Origin: 34-65-8 sp963529855
Lineage (GTDB): Bacteria > Pseudomonadota > Alphaproteobacteria > Sphingomonadales > Sphingomonadaceae
Length of the DNA stretch: 64,000 nt
NCBI GenBank assembly: GCA_963529855.1
Contig: CAURZK010000005.1
Span: 186,001 to 250,000 of the forward strand
Direction: 5' to 3'
The notes beneath the pieces are model-generated. The model was not told the DNA's origin. It worked only from the letters and a program-made list of their open reading frames with translations, and did no database searches. This document shows, in pieces, positions 54,120 through 63,102 of this stretch; the first letter of the stretch is position 1; each line of letters opens with the position of its first letter. The translations under genes and the position numbers were made by a program.

Positions 54120-55073
54120 ATGCGTAAATCGTTCAGCCGCAAGCGCACGTTGGTTACCGGAGGGGCTGGGTTTCTTGGCTCCCATCTGATCGATCGTCTG
54201 CTCGACCGCGGCGACGAGGTTCTATGCGTCGACAACCTGTTCACTGGTGACAAGCGCAACCTGGACCACCTGGTCACCAACCCGCGCTTCGAATTCATGC
54301 GGCACGACGTCTGTTTCCCGCTCTATGTGGAAGTCGACGAGATATGGAACCTGGCATGTCCGGCGTCGCCGATCCATTACCAGCACGATCCGGTGCAAAC
54401 CACCAAGACCAGTGTCCACGGCGCGATCAACATGCTGGGACTGGCCAAGCGTCTGGGGTGCCGGATATTTCAAGCTTCGACGAGCGAGGTCTATGGCGAC
54501 CCGGCAGTGCACCCCCAGCCCGAGGGGTACTGGGGCAACGTCAATCCGATCGGCATTCGCAGCTGTTACGATGAGGGCAAGCGCTGTGCCGAAACGCTGT
54601 TCTTCGATTATCATCGGCAGCACGGGCTGGACGTGAAGGTCGCGCGCATCTTCAATACCTACGGCCCCAGGATGCACGCCGCAGATGGACGGGTGGTGTC
54701 CAACTTCATCGTTCAGGCGCTGGCGGGGGAGCCGATCACGATCTATGGCGACGGCCAGCAGACACGCAGCTTTTGCTATGTCGACGATCTGATCGACGGC
54801 TTCCTGGCATTGATGGACACGGAGAAGGGCTTTCCCGGGCCCGTAAATCTCGGCAATCCGGGTGAATTCACCATTCGTCAGCTGGCGGAAAAGATCATCG
54901 CGATGACCGGTTCCCGGTCAGAGATCGTGGTGCTGCCGTTGCCTGCAGACGATCCGCTGCAGCGCAAGCCGGATATTACCGTGGCGCAGGAACGCCTGAA
55001 CTGGTCACCCAAGGTCGACCTGGAAGAAGGTCTGACGCGGACGATCAGTTACTTCTCCGACATCGCCGGATAA
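54120..55073 (+). CDS. UDP-glucuronate decarboxylase (UDP-xylose synthase)
   Basis: A 317-residue extended SDR. The NAD motif TGGAGFLGSH is at residues 13-22; the catalytic Tyr150 and Lys154 lie in SCYDEGKR, which with HPQPEGYWGNVNPIG is the mark of UXS-type decarboxylases. The enzyme converts UDP-glucuronate to UDP-xylose, giving a pentose for the polysaccharide. It has its own ribosome site (GGGAGG) and upstream region and is not in an operon with its neighbours. Confidence 0.9.
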   Translation: MRKSFSRKRTLVTGGAGFLGSHLIDRLLDRGDEVLCVDNLFTGDKRNLDHLVTNPRFEFMRHDVCFPLYVEVDEIWNLACPASPIHYQHDPVQTTKTSVHGAINMLGLAKRLGCRIFQASTSEVYGDPAVHPQPEGYWGNVNPIGIRSCYDEGKRCAETLFFDYHRQHGLDVKVARIFNTYGPRMHAADGRVVSNFIVQALAGEPITIYGDGQQTRSFCYVDDLIDGFLALMDTEKGFPGPVNLGNPGEFTIRQLAEKIIAMTGSRSEIVVLPLPADDPLQRKPDITVAQERLNWSPKVDLEEGLTRTISYFSDIAG

Positions 55074-55263
55074 CCCCTTCATTAGCTGACAGCCGTAAAG
55101 CGGCTGGCTGTCGCCGTAAGGCAATCTGCCGCGCATGCGATGCTGCCTGCCGCGATACCGCGCGCAAGGCCGGAAAGGTTAATGTGCCGCTCACCAAACC
55201 TGTGTGAGCCGACTTAACCTTACTGTGGGATTGCGGACCCCGAGATTCTTCTTGGGGATTTTC

Positions 55264-56526
55264 ATGAAGAAGCCGGTTTCAGTCGTCACCACGATTATCG
55301 CGTCGATTGCGTTGGTCTCCTGCGGTGGTGGGGGCAGCGGCAGCACTGCGTCCGCACCACCTGCATCCGCGCCGGGCGCGAGCGTACCGGCCCCGGCCCC
55401 ATCTCCCACTCCGACAACGTCGATCGCACCGACCGGTCCGGCGACCAGCAGCACGGGTTTCGTGATTGGCACGAACCGTTCTGCCGGCTTCCCGCAGCTG
55501 GAAGCCATTCCGTCCAATTTCCCCACCCAGGGATTGCTCAAGCCCGCGTGGGGAACGGGGGCCATCCCGGATTTCGAACACGAAACGGTCGGGGCCTTCC
55601 GGTTCCTGTGCAAGCCCAGCCACCTGTCTTACGACGATCCCATCGTCTACCCCGGCCAACGCGGCAAGGCGCATCTGCACATGTTCTTCGGCAACACGCT
55701 GGCCGATGCGAATTCCGACTATGCATCGCTGCGGACAACCGGCGAAAGCACCTGCAACAACGAACTCAACCGGTCGGCATATTGGGTTCCGGCCCTGCTC
55801 AACGGTCGGGGCCAGGTCATCATGCCCCACCACATCTCCATCTATTACAAGCGCTGGCCCAATTCGCATCCCTACTGCCAGGTGGAGGGCAAGCCATGCG
55901 TCACCCTGCCGCGAGGATTGCGCTACGTGTTCGGCCGCACGATGGACGGCAAGGGCGGGATGCGGACCTATTTCGTGTGCGACGCCCCGGGGGTTGATCC
56001 CAAGCATTGGGAAAACCTGGCGCTTGCTGCCAAGGGTTGTCCGATCGGCGCCCGTATCGGGGCGGTAACCAGCGCCGGTGCGTGCTGGGATGGCAAGCAC
56101 CTCGACACGCCCGATCATCGCTCGCACATGTCAGAGGTCGAATACGATCCGCGAACCGGTCACCCCCGCTGTCCCGATACGCATCCCTACAGGGTGCCCA
56201 CCTTCCAGGTCGGCGTCTGGTTTACGGTAGACGAGACACTCGACCGGACCGGCGACACCTCGCCAACCGCGCGGACGTGGTATTTCAGTTCCGACCGTAT
56301 GAAGAACATGCCGCCACAGACCTCGGGCATGACCTTTCATGCCGACTGGTACGGTGCATGGGACGACAACACCCTCGCAACGTGGATCGCCAACTGCATC
56401 GAGAAGACACTCAGCTGTTCGGGCGGCGACCTGGGCAACGGGACGCAGATCGCCGCCTCGGCAGCTTACAATCGGACATATCCCAATCTGGTCGGAATCC
56501 CGGCCGATCCCAAGGACGGCCCGTGA
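55264..56526 (+). CDS. DUF1996 lipoprotein B
   Basis: The start chosen is ATG 55264 (MKKPVSVVTT), which gives a lipoprotein signal with Cys20 in ALVSC; a GTG 60 bases upstream would spoil it. After a Gly/Ser/Pro-rich linker (21-65) comes a DUF1996 domain (about 108-395) with ten cysteines at 116, 164, 205, 212, 239, 259, 274, 303, 378 and 385. They align one for one with those of the paralogue at 28570-29832, as do His clusters HLH (137-139), DHRSH (284-288), THPY (307) and FHADW (359). Function unknown. Confidence 0.85.
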   Translation: MKKPVSVVTTIIASIALVSCGGGGSGSTASAPPASAPGASVPAPAPSPTPTTSIAPTGPATSSTGFVIGTNRSAGFPQLEAIPSNFPTQGLLKPAWGTGAIPDFEHETVGAFRFLCKPSHLSYDDPIVYPGQRGKAHLHMFFGNTLADANSDYASLRTTGESTCNNELNRSAYWVPALLNGRGQVIMPHHISIYYKRWPNSHPYCQVEGKPCVTLPRGLRYVFGRTMDGKGGMRTYFVCDAPGVDPKHWENLALAAKGCPIGARIGAVTSAGACWDGKHLDTPDHRSHMSEVEYDPRTGHPRCPDTHPYRVPTFQVGVWFTVDETLDRTGDTSPTARTWYFSSDRMKNMPPQTSGMTFHADWYGAWDDNTLATWIANCIEKTLSCSGGDLGNGTQIAASAAYNRTYPNLVGIPADPKDGP

Positions 56527-56690
56527 ACGCCGACACCGGTGCGCAGCGGCAAGCGGAAGTTTGAGCGGCCCCCGCGTTCTGCGGCCTGGTTCCGCCTCAT
56601 TGCGGGCCGGTTCCCAGCGCGCGTTTTACAACCCAGGGCCGCCAGTCTAGAAATCCAGCGGATGCCGGAGCGGGATCGGCTGGGGGCGAG

Positions 56691-57776
56691 ATGGAATTTC
56701 GAAGCGTTCTTCTTGGCGAACGCGAGCAGCTACCAAGCCTTCATCCAGAGCTCTATGCCGCGCGCCCCGATCTGATCGTGCCGGCGCTCGCCGGCAATCC
56801 CGAACCTGCTGCGCCGGATTTCCCCTACTTGTTCTACTGCCTCGATGGGCGCCGGGTAGCGGGTCATGTCATGTCGTTTCCCGATGTGCTGAACCTTAGC
56901 GGACAGTTGCTGCCCTGGGCATGGAGCCTGGGGCTGTTTACCGATCCGGACTATCGCCGGCAGGGTATCGCGCAATCGCTGGTCGAGAGTCAGGTCCGCG
57001 CCTTTGCGGAGCGGGGCATCGTGCGCGGTTCGAGCTTTTCGGCTCCCGCGACGCTGCGGATTTTCACACGGCTGGGATTTTCCATGCCCGGATTTGCCCG
57101 ACGGATGTGCCTTGTCCGGCGGACGCAGCCTTTTCTCCGCCAGCACATTGGCCATCCGGCCGCAGTCCGGCTGGGCGCCCTTGCAGCGGATACGGCGCTA
57201 AGCGTGTGGCGGCTGGCGGCTACCGTGGCAGCCCGCGACACTGCGGCCGAGGCCAGACCCATCGGCCGCGAATACTTTTCGGCTCTTGTCGATGGGGCGG
57301 CAAAGGTGCCGCACAACCAGCATTACTGGGGCAGCGACGCGCAATGGTTTCTCGCCCGGTGCGGGCCGCACGATACCCTCTACGCCGTCCACAGACCCGG
57401 GTCGCAAGACCCGTGCGCCGTGCTCGTCGTGCGCGATCGCCATATCCGCAAACGCCGCCTGGCGGATCGTTATTCCGATTTCCGGATGATGTCCGTCATG
57501 GCCATGCGGACACTCGATAGCGGACCCGATCTTCCGAGGCGACTGATCGGAGCGGTGACCGGGCTGTTCGCGCAATCGAGTGCCGATATCGCCGAAGTGG
57601 TGACATCCGATGCCGCCCTCGTTCAAGCGGCGTCTCGGCAGGGATTTCGCCCGCTGGGACAGGGGATGAGCTTCTCGTTCATTGCGCCGGCAGACAGCCC
57701 GTTGCACAACCTGGCGACCAGCCCATCCGACTGGGACCTGTCGCATTTCTGCGGCGATGGCTTCGGGTACGAATAG
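56691..57776 (+). CDS. GNAT-type N-acetyltransferase with a C-terminal extension
   Basis: A 361-residue protein. The N-terminal half (to about 145) is a GNAT fold with the acetyl-CoA motif in WSLGLFTDPDYRRQGIAQSLVESQ and the later TLRIFTRLGFSM. The C-terminal half (about 165-355) looks like a second, diverged GNAT-like domain (YWGSDAQWFLARCG, CAVLVVRDRHIRKRR). It is followed after 19 bases by the NodB-type deacetylase, suggesting a pair that modifies amino sugars. The substrate is unknown. Confidence 0.8.
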   Translation: MEFRSVLLGEREQLPSLHPELYAARPDLIVPALAGNPEPAAPDFPYLFYCLDGRRVAGHVMSFPDVLNLSGQLLPWAWSLGLFTDPDYRRQGIAQSLVESQVRAFAERGIVRGSSFSAPATLRIFTRLGFSMPGFARRMCLVRRTQPFLRQHIGHPAAVRLGALAADTALSVWRLAATVAARDTAAEARPIGREYFSALVDGAAKVPHNQHYWGSDAQWFLARCGPHDTLYAVHRPGSQDPCAVLVVRDRHIRKRRLADRYSDFRMMSVMAMRTLDSGPDLPRRLIGAVTGLFAQSSADIAEVVTSDAALVQAASRQGFRPLGQGMSFSFIAPADSPLHNLATSPSDWDLSHFCGDGFGYE

Positions 57777-57795
57777 GCGAGGAGATGGCAACCAG

Positions 57796-58794
57796 ATGAG
57801 CGGTGCACTGCGATCGATCGTTCTTGATGCGGGTGCCGCTGCATTCGGCCTGATGGACCGGCTGACCGGCGGCCCAAGCGCCCGGGTGCTGATGCGTCAC
57901 AAGTTTCTGTCGCAGGAGCCGCGCGCAGCGTCACTGGATCGGCTGCGGCGCGAACTCGACTGGCTGGCGTCGGCCTACACCGTAATCCCACTTTCTGAAT
58001 TTTCACGCCGCTTCGCGCAAGGCGATCTGCCTGCCGGGGCGCTTACGTTCACCACCGACGACGTTCATCGCGACGTGTTCGAGGTATTCGACGTGTTTCG
58101 CGAATGCGGTGTTCCATTGTCGATGTTCGTGCCGATCGGCTGGACTGCATCGCTGCCAGCATCGTTGCAGGGTTCGTTGATAGAAGCTGTAACATTGTTG
58201 CAATGGTACGAAGGCGAACCGGTCACCCTGCCGCTTGGGGAAACTGGGGAAAGCCTCCTGTCGGAGGGCACGCGGGCCGAGCTTATCGACTGGCTGATCG
58301 GGAATGCCGACGAGGTGACTGACCGTTTGCCCGATCTGTGCGCGCGGATCGCGAGGTTGCCAGGCAGTCATATCAGCCGGCATGTCGAGCGTACGACATG
58401 TGATTGGAGCGAACTCACCGCGATGCACAGTGCCGGGGTAGAAATCGCTTCGCATTCAATAAGTCACCCGCGCATGGCCCGCATGTCCGCCTGTCGCCAG
58501 GCATTCGAGGCGCAGGAAAGCAAGCGCGTGATCGATCAACACTTCGGTCCGTCCGATACCTTCGCATATCCGTACGGCACGCCCGACAGCCATAATGACA
58601 GCAGCCGCCGTTCGCTCGAACAGGCGGGATATTCCTGCGCTTTTCTGACACATAGCGACGTGGTGACCGGCGCCTCGGCGCCATTCGCCCTCCCGCGCAT
58701 CTGCATCCCGGACCGCCCGATCGAACTGGAAGAATTTTGCGCCCGCACCCGCGGCGGCGGGATCCTGAGGCAGCGCCTGAAGGCGACAGTCTGA
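57796..58794 (+). CDS. Polysaccharide deacetylase (NodB-type)
   Basis: The start ATG 57796 (MSGALRSIVLD) avoids overlap with the previous gene. The 332-residue protein has the NodB metal-binding pattern: Asp88-Asp89 in ALTFTTDDVHRD and His220 and His224 in IASHSISHPRM, followed by TFAYPYGTPDSHN. NodB proteins remove N- or O-acetyl groups from glycans. No signal peptide is visible, so it may act in the cytoplasm on intermediates. It fits tailoring of amino sugars in the polymer. Confidence 0.88.
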   Translation: MSGALRSIVLDAGAAAFGLMDRLTGGPSARVLMRHKFLSQEPRAASLDRLRRELDWLASAYTVIPLSEFSRRFAQGDLPAGALTFTTDDVHRDVFEVFDVFRECGVPLSMFVPIGWTASLPASLQGSLIEAVTLLQWYEGEPVTLPLGETGESLLSEGTRAELIDWLIGNADEVTDRLPDLCARIARLPGSHISRHVERTTCDWSELTAMHSAGVEIASHSISHPRMARMSACRQAFEAQESKRVIDQHFGPSDTFAYPYGTPDSHNDSSRRSLEQAGYSCAFLTHSDVVTGASAPFALPRICIPDRPIELEEFCARTRGGGILRQRLKATV

Positions 58795-58853
58795 TCCATC
58801 GCATGCCGGGACCCGTCCCCGGCGGCAGCACTTTCGACACAAGATAGAAAAGG

Positions 58854-58946
58854 TGGCGGAGACGGAGGGATTCGAACCCTCGGTACCGGATTTACCAGTA
58901 CGACGGTTTAGCAAACCGTTGGTTTCAGCCACTCACCCACGTCTCC
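58854..58946 (-). tRNA. tRNA-Ser (anticodon GCU)
   Basis: The reverse strand folds as a class II tRNA of 93 bases: acceptor stem GGAGACG/CGTCTCC, anticodon loop TTTGCTAAA with GCT (reads AGC/AGU), a long variable arm (the CGTACTGGTAAATCCGGTACG part), T-loop GGTTCGAATCC and an encoded CCA. The long variable arm and anticodon identify serine. Confidence 0.95.
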
Positions 58947-58975
58947 GCACGACGCATCATGGCTGCGAGGCGCGC

Positions 58976-59004
58976 GCTATAACCGGGTCGTTGCATGGCG
59001 GCAA
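58976..59004 (-). promoter_or_regulatory. Promoter of tRNA-Ser
   Basis: On the reverse strand TTGCCG and TATAGC are separated by exactly 17 bases, a good sigma-70 type -35/-10 pair. The -10 lies about 30 bases before the first base of the tRNA. The rest of the 215-base gap to the next gene holds no other clear feature. Confidence 0.5.
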
Positions 59005-59161
59005 GCCAGGAACGGGTGGAGCCGCAAAAAGCTCTGCCGGGCCCACCCGGGACTCGCTTCGGCGCGTTTTGGATTCGGTTCGTCGCCCGTTCATTGCAGG
59101 CGACCTAACAAAGGATTCTCTTGTTTAACGGACATATCCGCGATGCGGATCAGGAGGGACA

Positions 59162-59923
59162 ATGCGCCTCACCACCATAATCGGCCGTTCACTGGCGGCG
59201 TTGATCGGCGCTGGTGCGCTGGCGGCGGCGCCGCTGGCCGCGCAAGGGATCCAGACGGTCGACCCCAACGATCTGGCCATCGACGGCGACCTTGCCGAAC
59301 AGCCCGGCGACCAGACCGTCTATAACGAGCCAGCCCCGGTGACGAGTGCGGCTGTGCCGGCCACGGAACAGCAGGCAGCGCCTGAATGGTCCGAACCGGG
59401 GGCCGTGCCAGCGGAACAGGCAGTCAGCAGCACCGACGGATCCACTTACGGTGAAGATGACCTGATCGGTGCAGCGGAAGGCCTGTTCGGCAAGGGGGCC
59501 GAAGGCCTCGCGCGGATGATCCAGAAGCTGCTGGCCGATCAGGGACAGCCCAACGCCTACATCGTCGGTCGCGAGGCGGGCGGGGCGTTCATCGTCGGCG
59601 CGCGTTATGGCTCGGGTACGCTCCATCACAAGGTCGAAGGCGAGCGCAAGGTATACTGGACTGGCCCGTCCATCGGGTTCGACGCCGGGGCCAATGCCGC
59701 CAATACTTTCGTACTGGTCTACAACCTCTACGACAGTGAAGAATTGTACGAACGCTATCCCGCGGGAGAAGGGCAAGCCTATGTCGTGGGCGGCGTGACA
59801 GCGAGTTACCTGCGAAAAGGCGACACCGTGCTTATCCCCATCAGGATGGGCGCCGGGTTGCGCCTTGGCGTGAACGCTGGTTACATGAAGTTCTCAAAAG
59901 AGCAGCGCTGGCTGCCGTTCTGA
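59162..59923 (+). CDS. EipA-like DUF1134 periplasmic protein
   Basis: A 253-residue protein with a signal peptide (about 1-27), a Pro/Ala/Glu-rich linker (30-100) and a DUF1134 domain (about 105-250), which includes NAYIVGREAGGAFIVGARYGSG and GPSIGFDAGANAANTFVLVYNLY. DUF1134/EipA proteins are small lipid-binding-like barrels of alphaproteobacteria needed for envelope integrity in Brucella and Caulobacter. The ribosome site AGGAGGGACA sets the start. Confidence 0.9.
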   Translation: MRLTTIIGRSLAALIGAGALAAAPLAAQGIQTVDPNDLAIDGDLAEQPGDQTVYNEPAPVTSAAVPATEQQAAPEWSEPGAVPAEQAVSSTDGSTYGEDDLIGAAEGLFGKGAEGLARMIQKLLADQGQPNAYIVGREAGGAFIVGARYGSGTLHHKVEGERKVYWTGPSIGFDAGANAANTFVLVYNLYDSEELYERYPAGEGQAYVVGGVTASYLRKGDTVLIPIRMGAGLRLGVNAGYMKFSKEQRWLPF

Positions 59924-59957
59924 ACCCTTCGGAAAGTCGCACGAAGCACACTTTGAG

Positions 59958-59990
59958 GGGCCGCAACGGGAATTCCTGTTGCGGCCCTTT
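59958..59990 (+). terminator. Terminator after the DUF1134 gene
   Basis: A 10-base perfect stem (GGGCCGCAAC with GTTGCGGCCC, loop about 10) is followed by TTTCT. The T run is short, so termination may be partial and the aminotransferase gene just downstream may receive read-through. Confidence 0.6.
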
Positions 59991-60014
59991 CTGCGTCCCG
60001 GCATGGCGCGATTC

Positions 60015-61190
60015 ATGCTCGACAGACTCGCACCTCAGGCACCCGATGCGCTACTGGCGCTGATCAAGTTGCACGCCGCCGATACGCGGGCGGACAAGAT
60101 CGATCTGGGCGTGGGCGTATATCGCACCGGGCAAGGCGACACGCCTGTATTTGCGGCAATAAAGGCGGCGGAACGCAAACTGATCGAGGAGCAGGATAGC
60201 AAGTCCTACCTGGGGCCAGAGGGGGACCTGGGTTTCGTTCACGCGCTGATGCCCTACCTGTTTGGTAGCGATGCCACCATGGGCGGGCGGATCGAGGGGA
60301 TGCAGACGCCTGGCGGCACGGGTGCGGTGCGGTTGGCGCTGGCGGTGTTGCAACGCGCCGGCGTCACGCAGGTCCACCTGGGCGTGCCGAGCTGGCCTAA
60401 CCACGCACAGATCCTGGCTGATATCGGGCTGGAGACTGCAACTTTCGATCATGCACTGGCCGACGGCACTGCCAATCTCGAGGCGCTGCTCACGGTCATC
60501 CGCGATGCGCGCCAGGGCGAGGCGGTTCTGCTGCACGGGTGCTGCCACAACCCGACAGGGATCGATTATACGCCTGACCAGTGGGCTGAAATCGCGGCTG
60601 CGCTTGGCAACAGTCCCATCTTCCCGATCATCGATGTCGCTTACCAAGGGCTCGGTCATGGCATGGAGGAAGACGCCGAAGGGCTGCGCCGCGTGCTCGC
60701 CGCCGTTCCCGAGGCGTTGATCGCCTACAGCTGCGACAAGAATTTCGGGATGTACCGCGACCGGGTGGGCGCCCTCTATGCGATGGTAGCGCCCGGGGCG
60801 GACGTAGATGTCGTGGCCTCAAACCTTAACGCACTGGCGCGCGCTGCCTGGTCGATGCCGCCCGATCACGGCGGCGCCGCCGTACGCCTGGTGCTGCGCG
60901 ATCCGGGGCTCACGACCGAATGGCTGGGTGAGCTGGACATGATGCGCGATCGCATGCGGCAGGTCCGGGCCCAGCTTGCGGCCGCGGGGAACGCAGGCAG
61001 CGTCGACCTGACCCCGCTTGGCACGCAAAACGGATTGTTCTCGATTTTGCCCTTGGGCAAGGATCAGGTCGAACGTCTGCGCAGCGAGCACGCCATCTAC
61101 ATGGCCGGGTCCGGGCGGATCAACATCGCAGGCCTTCATGACGGCAATATTGGCCGCTTTATCGAGGCGCTGGCTGCGGTCACCGGCTGA
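60015..61190 (+). CDS. Aromatic amino acid aminotransferase (AspC/TyrB type)
   Basis: A fold-type I PLP enzyme of about 391 residues from ATG 60015 (MLDRLAPQAP), the usual beginning of this family; ATG 60003 is also possible. The PLP-binding Lys242 lies in YSCDKNFGMYRDRVGAL, and other conserved strings are YRTGQGDTPVF, CCHNPTGIDYT and FPIIDVAYQGLGHG. Such enzymes convert between 2-oxoglutarate/glutamate and aromatic or acidic amino acids. A GNAT remnant follows 4 bases later. Confidence 0.9.
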   Translation: MLDRLAPQAPDALLALIKLHAADTRADKIDLGVGVYRTGQGDTPVFAAIKAAERKLIEEQDSKSYLGPEGDLGFVHALMPYLFGSDATMGGRIEGMQTPGGTGAVRLALAVLQRAGVTQVHLGVPSWPNHAQILADIGLETATFDHALADGTANLEALLTVIRDARQGEAVLLHGCCHNPTGIDYTPDQWAEIAAALGNSPIFPIIDVAYQGLGHGMEEDAEGLRRVLAAVPEALIAYSCDKNFGMYRDRVGALYAMVAPGADVDVVASNLNALARAAWSMPPDHGGAAVRLVLRDPGLTTEWLGELDMMRDRMRQVRAQLAAAGNAGSVDLTPLGTQNGLFSILPLGKDQVERLRSEHAIYMAGSGRINIAGLHDGNIGRFIEALAAVTG

Positions 61191-61193
61191 AAC

Positions 61194-61751
61194 GTGGATC
61201 GCCAGCCGACATTGAACGGCAAGCGGCTGGGCTTGCGGCCACTGGCGGAAGGCGATCGCGAGCCGCTCTACTCGGTCGCATCCGACCCATTGCTTTGGGA
61301 ACAGCATCCGGCCCGGGACCGCTGGCAGCGGCCAGTGTTCGACGCCTTTTTCGATGAAGCGCTGGCGAGTGGCGGCGCGCTTACGGCTGTCGGGCGGGAG
61401 AACAGCGAGCCAATCGGTTCATCGCGATTCGTGTTTTAGCCAAAGCTGGGAGGCACTCCGCTGGAAATCGGCTGGACGTTTCTCGCCCGCCCCTTATGGG
61501 GCACGGGTGCCAACCACGAAATGAAGCGTCTGATGCTTGCGCATGCCTTTGCCTTCGTCGTCCGCGTGGTCTTCCGGATAGGTGCGGATAACCTCCGCTC
61601 GCGGATTGCGTGTGAGCGCATCGGCGGCCGCCTGACCGATGAAATCGAGCGCAGCATTCACGCGGGTCGAGAGGCGGTCCACGTTGTCTATGAAATCGAT
61701 CGCGCCAGCTTCGCCAGCGGTCCACTCATGCGCCCTTGCACGCTTCCTTGA
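61194..61751 (+). pseudogene. GNAT acetyltransferase interrupted by an in-frame amber codon
   Basis: From GTG 61194 the frame reads an N-terminal GNAT half (NGKRLGLRPLAEGDREPLY to IGSSRFVF), meets TAG at 61437-61439 (codon 82), and continues in the same frame with EIGWTFLARPLWGTGANHE, MKRLMLAHAFAFV and an ending at TGA 61751. No other change is needed to rebuild a full GNAT of about 185 residues. From memory of the family, a Tyr codon is common at the amber site, so TAC or TAT to TAG is a likely single mutation. It could also be read through or a sequencing error. The end overlaps the HD-GYP gene by 26 bases. Confidence 0.8.
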
Positions 61752-62997
61752 GCAGCCTTTCCTGCAACTGGCCCACGTTGTCGATCGGGAGCTGTGACAG
61801 GTCGGCGATCGCTTCAACCGCGTCCTCACCCCAGCATTGCGCCAGGCGAATGTTTTCGCCGCGCACGGGCTTGTGGGCCGCCAGCGAATAGAACGTTCGC
61901 ACGACGGGCCGGGCCTGATCATCCGGATCGATGTCGACCACCATGGCAACGCGCCCCGAGCGCAGCTTTACGAAGGCGCCGATGGGATAGATGCCGACGC
62001 TTTCGATGAATGTGCGCAGGATGTCGGGATCGTACTTGGAGCTGTCGGCCGATAGCAGTTCGATCGCTGCCGCCGGATTGATCGGGGGGCGATTGAACCC
62101 TCCATTGACGAGATAATCGAAGTCGTCGCAGATGGCCGCCATCCGAGACAGCCGGTCGATTTCTGCTGCCCGCAGGCCGGCAGGATAACCGCTGCCGTCC
62201 ATCCGTTCGTGATGATTCCGGCATACCATCAGGACATTGTCCGGGATGTCGCCCGCCACGCACAGCATGTCATGTCCGAACAGGATGTGCTGGTCGAGCA
62301 ATTGCTGGCGTAGCGCGCGGTAGTCACCATCCACCGTCTCGAGCGATTCGGGCAGGCGCGCCACACCTACATCCATCAGCAGACCAGCCATGCCTGCCTC
62401 GCGGGTTTCCTGCGACGAGAGGCGCATCCGGCGGGCCAGGGCGATCATCAGTGCGCAAACCGACAATGCGTGGCGATAGGTTTCTTCCGCATCGCGCTGG
62501 CAGCGCAGCAGGCCCGAAAATGCGTGGACGTTGCGCTGCAGCGACCCGTAGATTTCCTCCACCACCGGCTCGACGTCGCCCACGGCGACTTCCTTGCCCA
62601 GCCGGGCCTTGAGGAAAGTCTGCGATATCAGACGGCGGGATCGGTCAGCGGCGGCACGGGCCGCGCCGAATTCCTTGGCCACGCCCAATGGAGCACTCGG
62701 GGTGTTGCGAGGCAACCTGCTGCCTAGCGCTGGCGGCCGCGGAACGGCCCGGCTCAGCTGCGCGGCGGCGGGCATCAGCGGGGTGGGCGCCGGTTTCGCC
62801 TCGACCACCGGCACCGACTTGCCCCGGCTCTCGTCGATGATGACCCCGCGAACCTCGCTGCGGCGCAACGCCTCGATATCGCTGGCATCGCTCAGCACGA
62901 ACCGGCGGCGCCAGAAGGGATGCGAGAACCAGTTGCCCTCCAGGCGCTGGATGAACATGCCCAGTTCGACTTCGGAAACGTCAATTCGGCGAAGCAT
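61726..62997 (-). CDS. HD-GYP domain protein with degenerate HD pair
   Basis: A 423-residue protein: an N-terminal DUF3391-like part (about 1-130) and an HD-GYP domain (about 165-350). The HHERMDGSGYP motif (262-272) and His176 are intact, but the HD pair is Met208-Asp209 in AGLLMDVGVARLP and the following Lys is Val212. HD-GYP enzymes use these residues to bind metal ions and hydrolyse cyclic di-GMP. Loss of the His may abolish or alter activity. The protein could still bind the nucleotide. Cyclic di-GMP regulates both motility and exopolysaccharide, which are encoded in the window. Confidence 0.88.
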   Translation of the reverse strand: MLRRIDVSEVELGMFIQRLEGNWFSHPFWRRRFVLSDASDIEALRRSEVRGVIIDESRGKSVPVVEAKPAPTPLMPAAAQLSRAVPRPPALGSRLPRNTPSAPLGVAKEFGAARAAADRSRRLISQTFLKARLGKEVAVGDVEPVVEEIYGSLQRNVHAFSGLLRCQRDAEETYRHALSVCALMIALARRMRLSSQETREAGMAGLLMDVGVARLPESLETVDGDYRALRQQLLDQHILFGHDMLCVAGDIPDNVLMVCRNHHERMDGSGYPAGLRAAEIDRLSRMAAICDDFDYLVNGGFNRPPINPAAAIELLSADSSKYDPDILRTFIESVGIYPIGAFVKLRSGRVAMVVDIDPDDQARPVVRTFYSLAAHKPVRGENIRLAQCWGEDAVEAIADLSQLPIDNVGQLQERLLKEACKGA

Positions 62998-63102
62998 TCC
63001 AAGTACCCCCTGGCGCGGGGATTTAAGCAGGAATCGCCAAAAATGCGTAAACGGAGGTGCGCTAAGTTACCGTAATGGCGACGTTATTGTACAAATGCGA
63101 CA

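Noticed and set aside
53875..54189. Open frame across the intergenic region before the UDP-glucuronate decarboxylase gene
   Set aside because: It runs into a different frame of a certain gene and has no domain or ribosome site.
55087..55111. Hairpin (GACAGCC...GGCTGTC) after the UDP-glucuronate decarboxylase gene
   Set aside because: No T run follows, so it is not a convincing intrinsic terminator.
58805..58823. GC-rich hairpin between the deacetylase and tRNA-Ser genes
   Set aside because: Short stem with a bulge and no T run; too weak to call a terminator.
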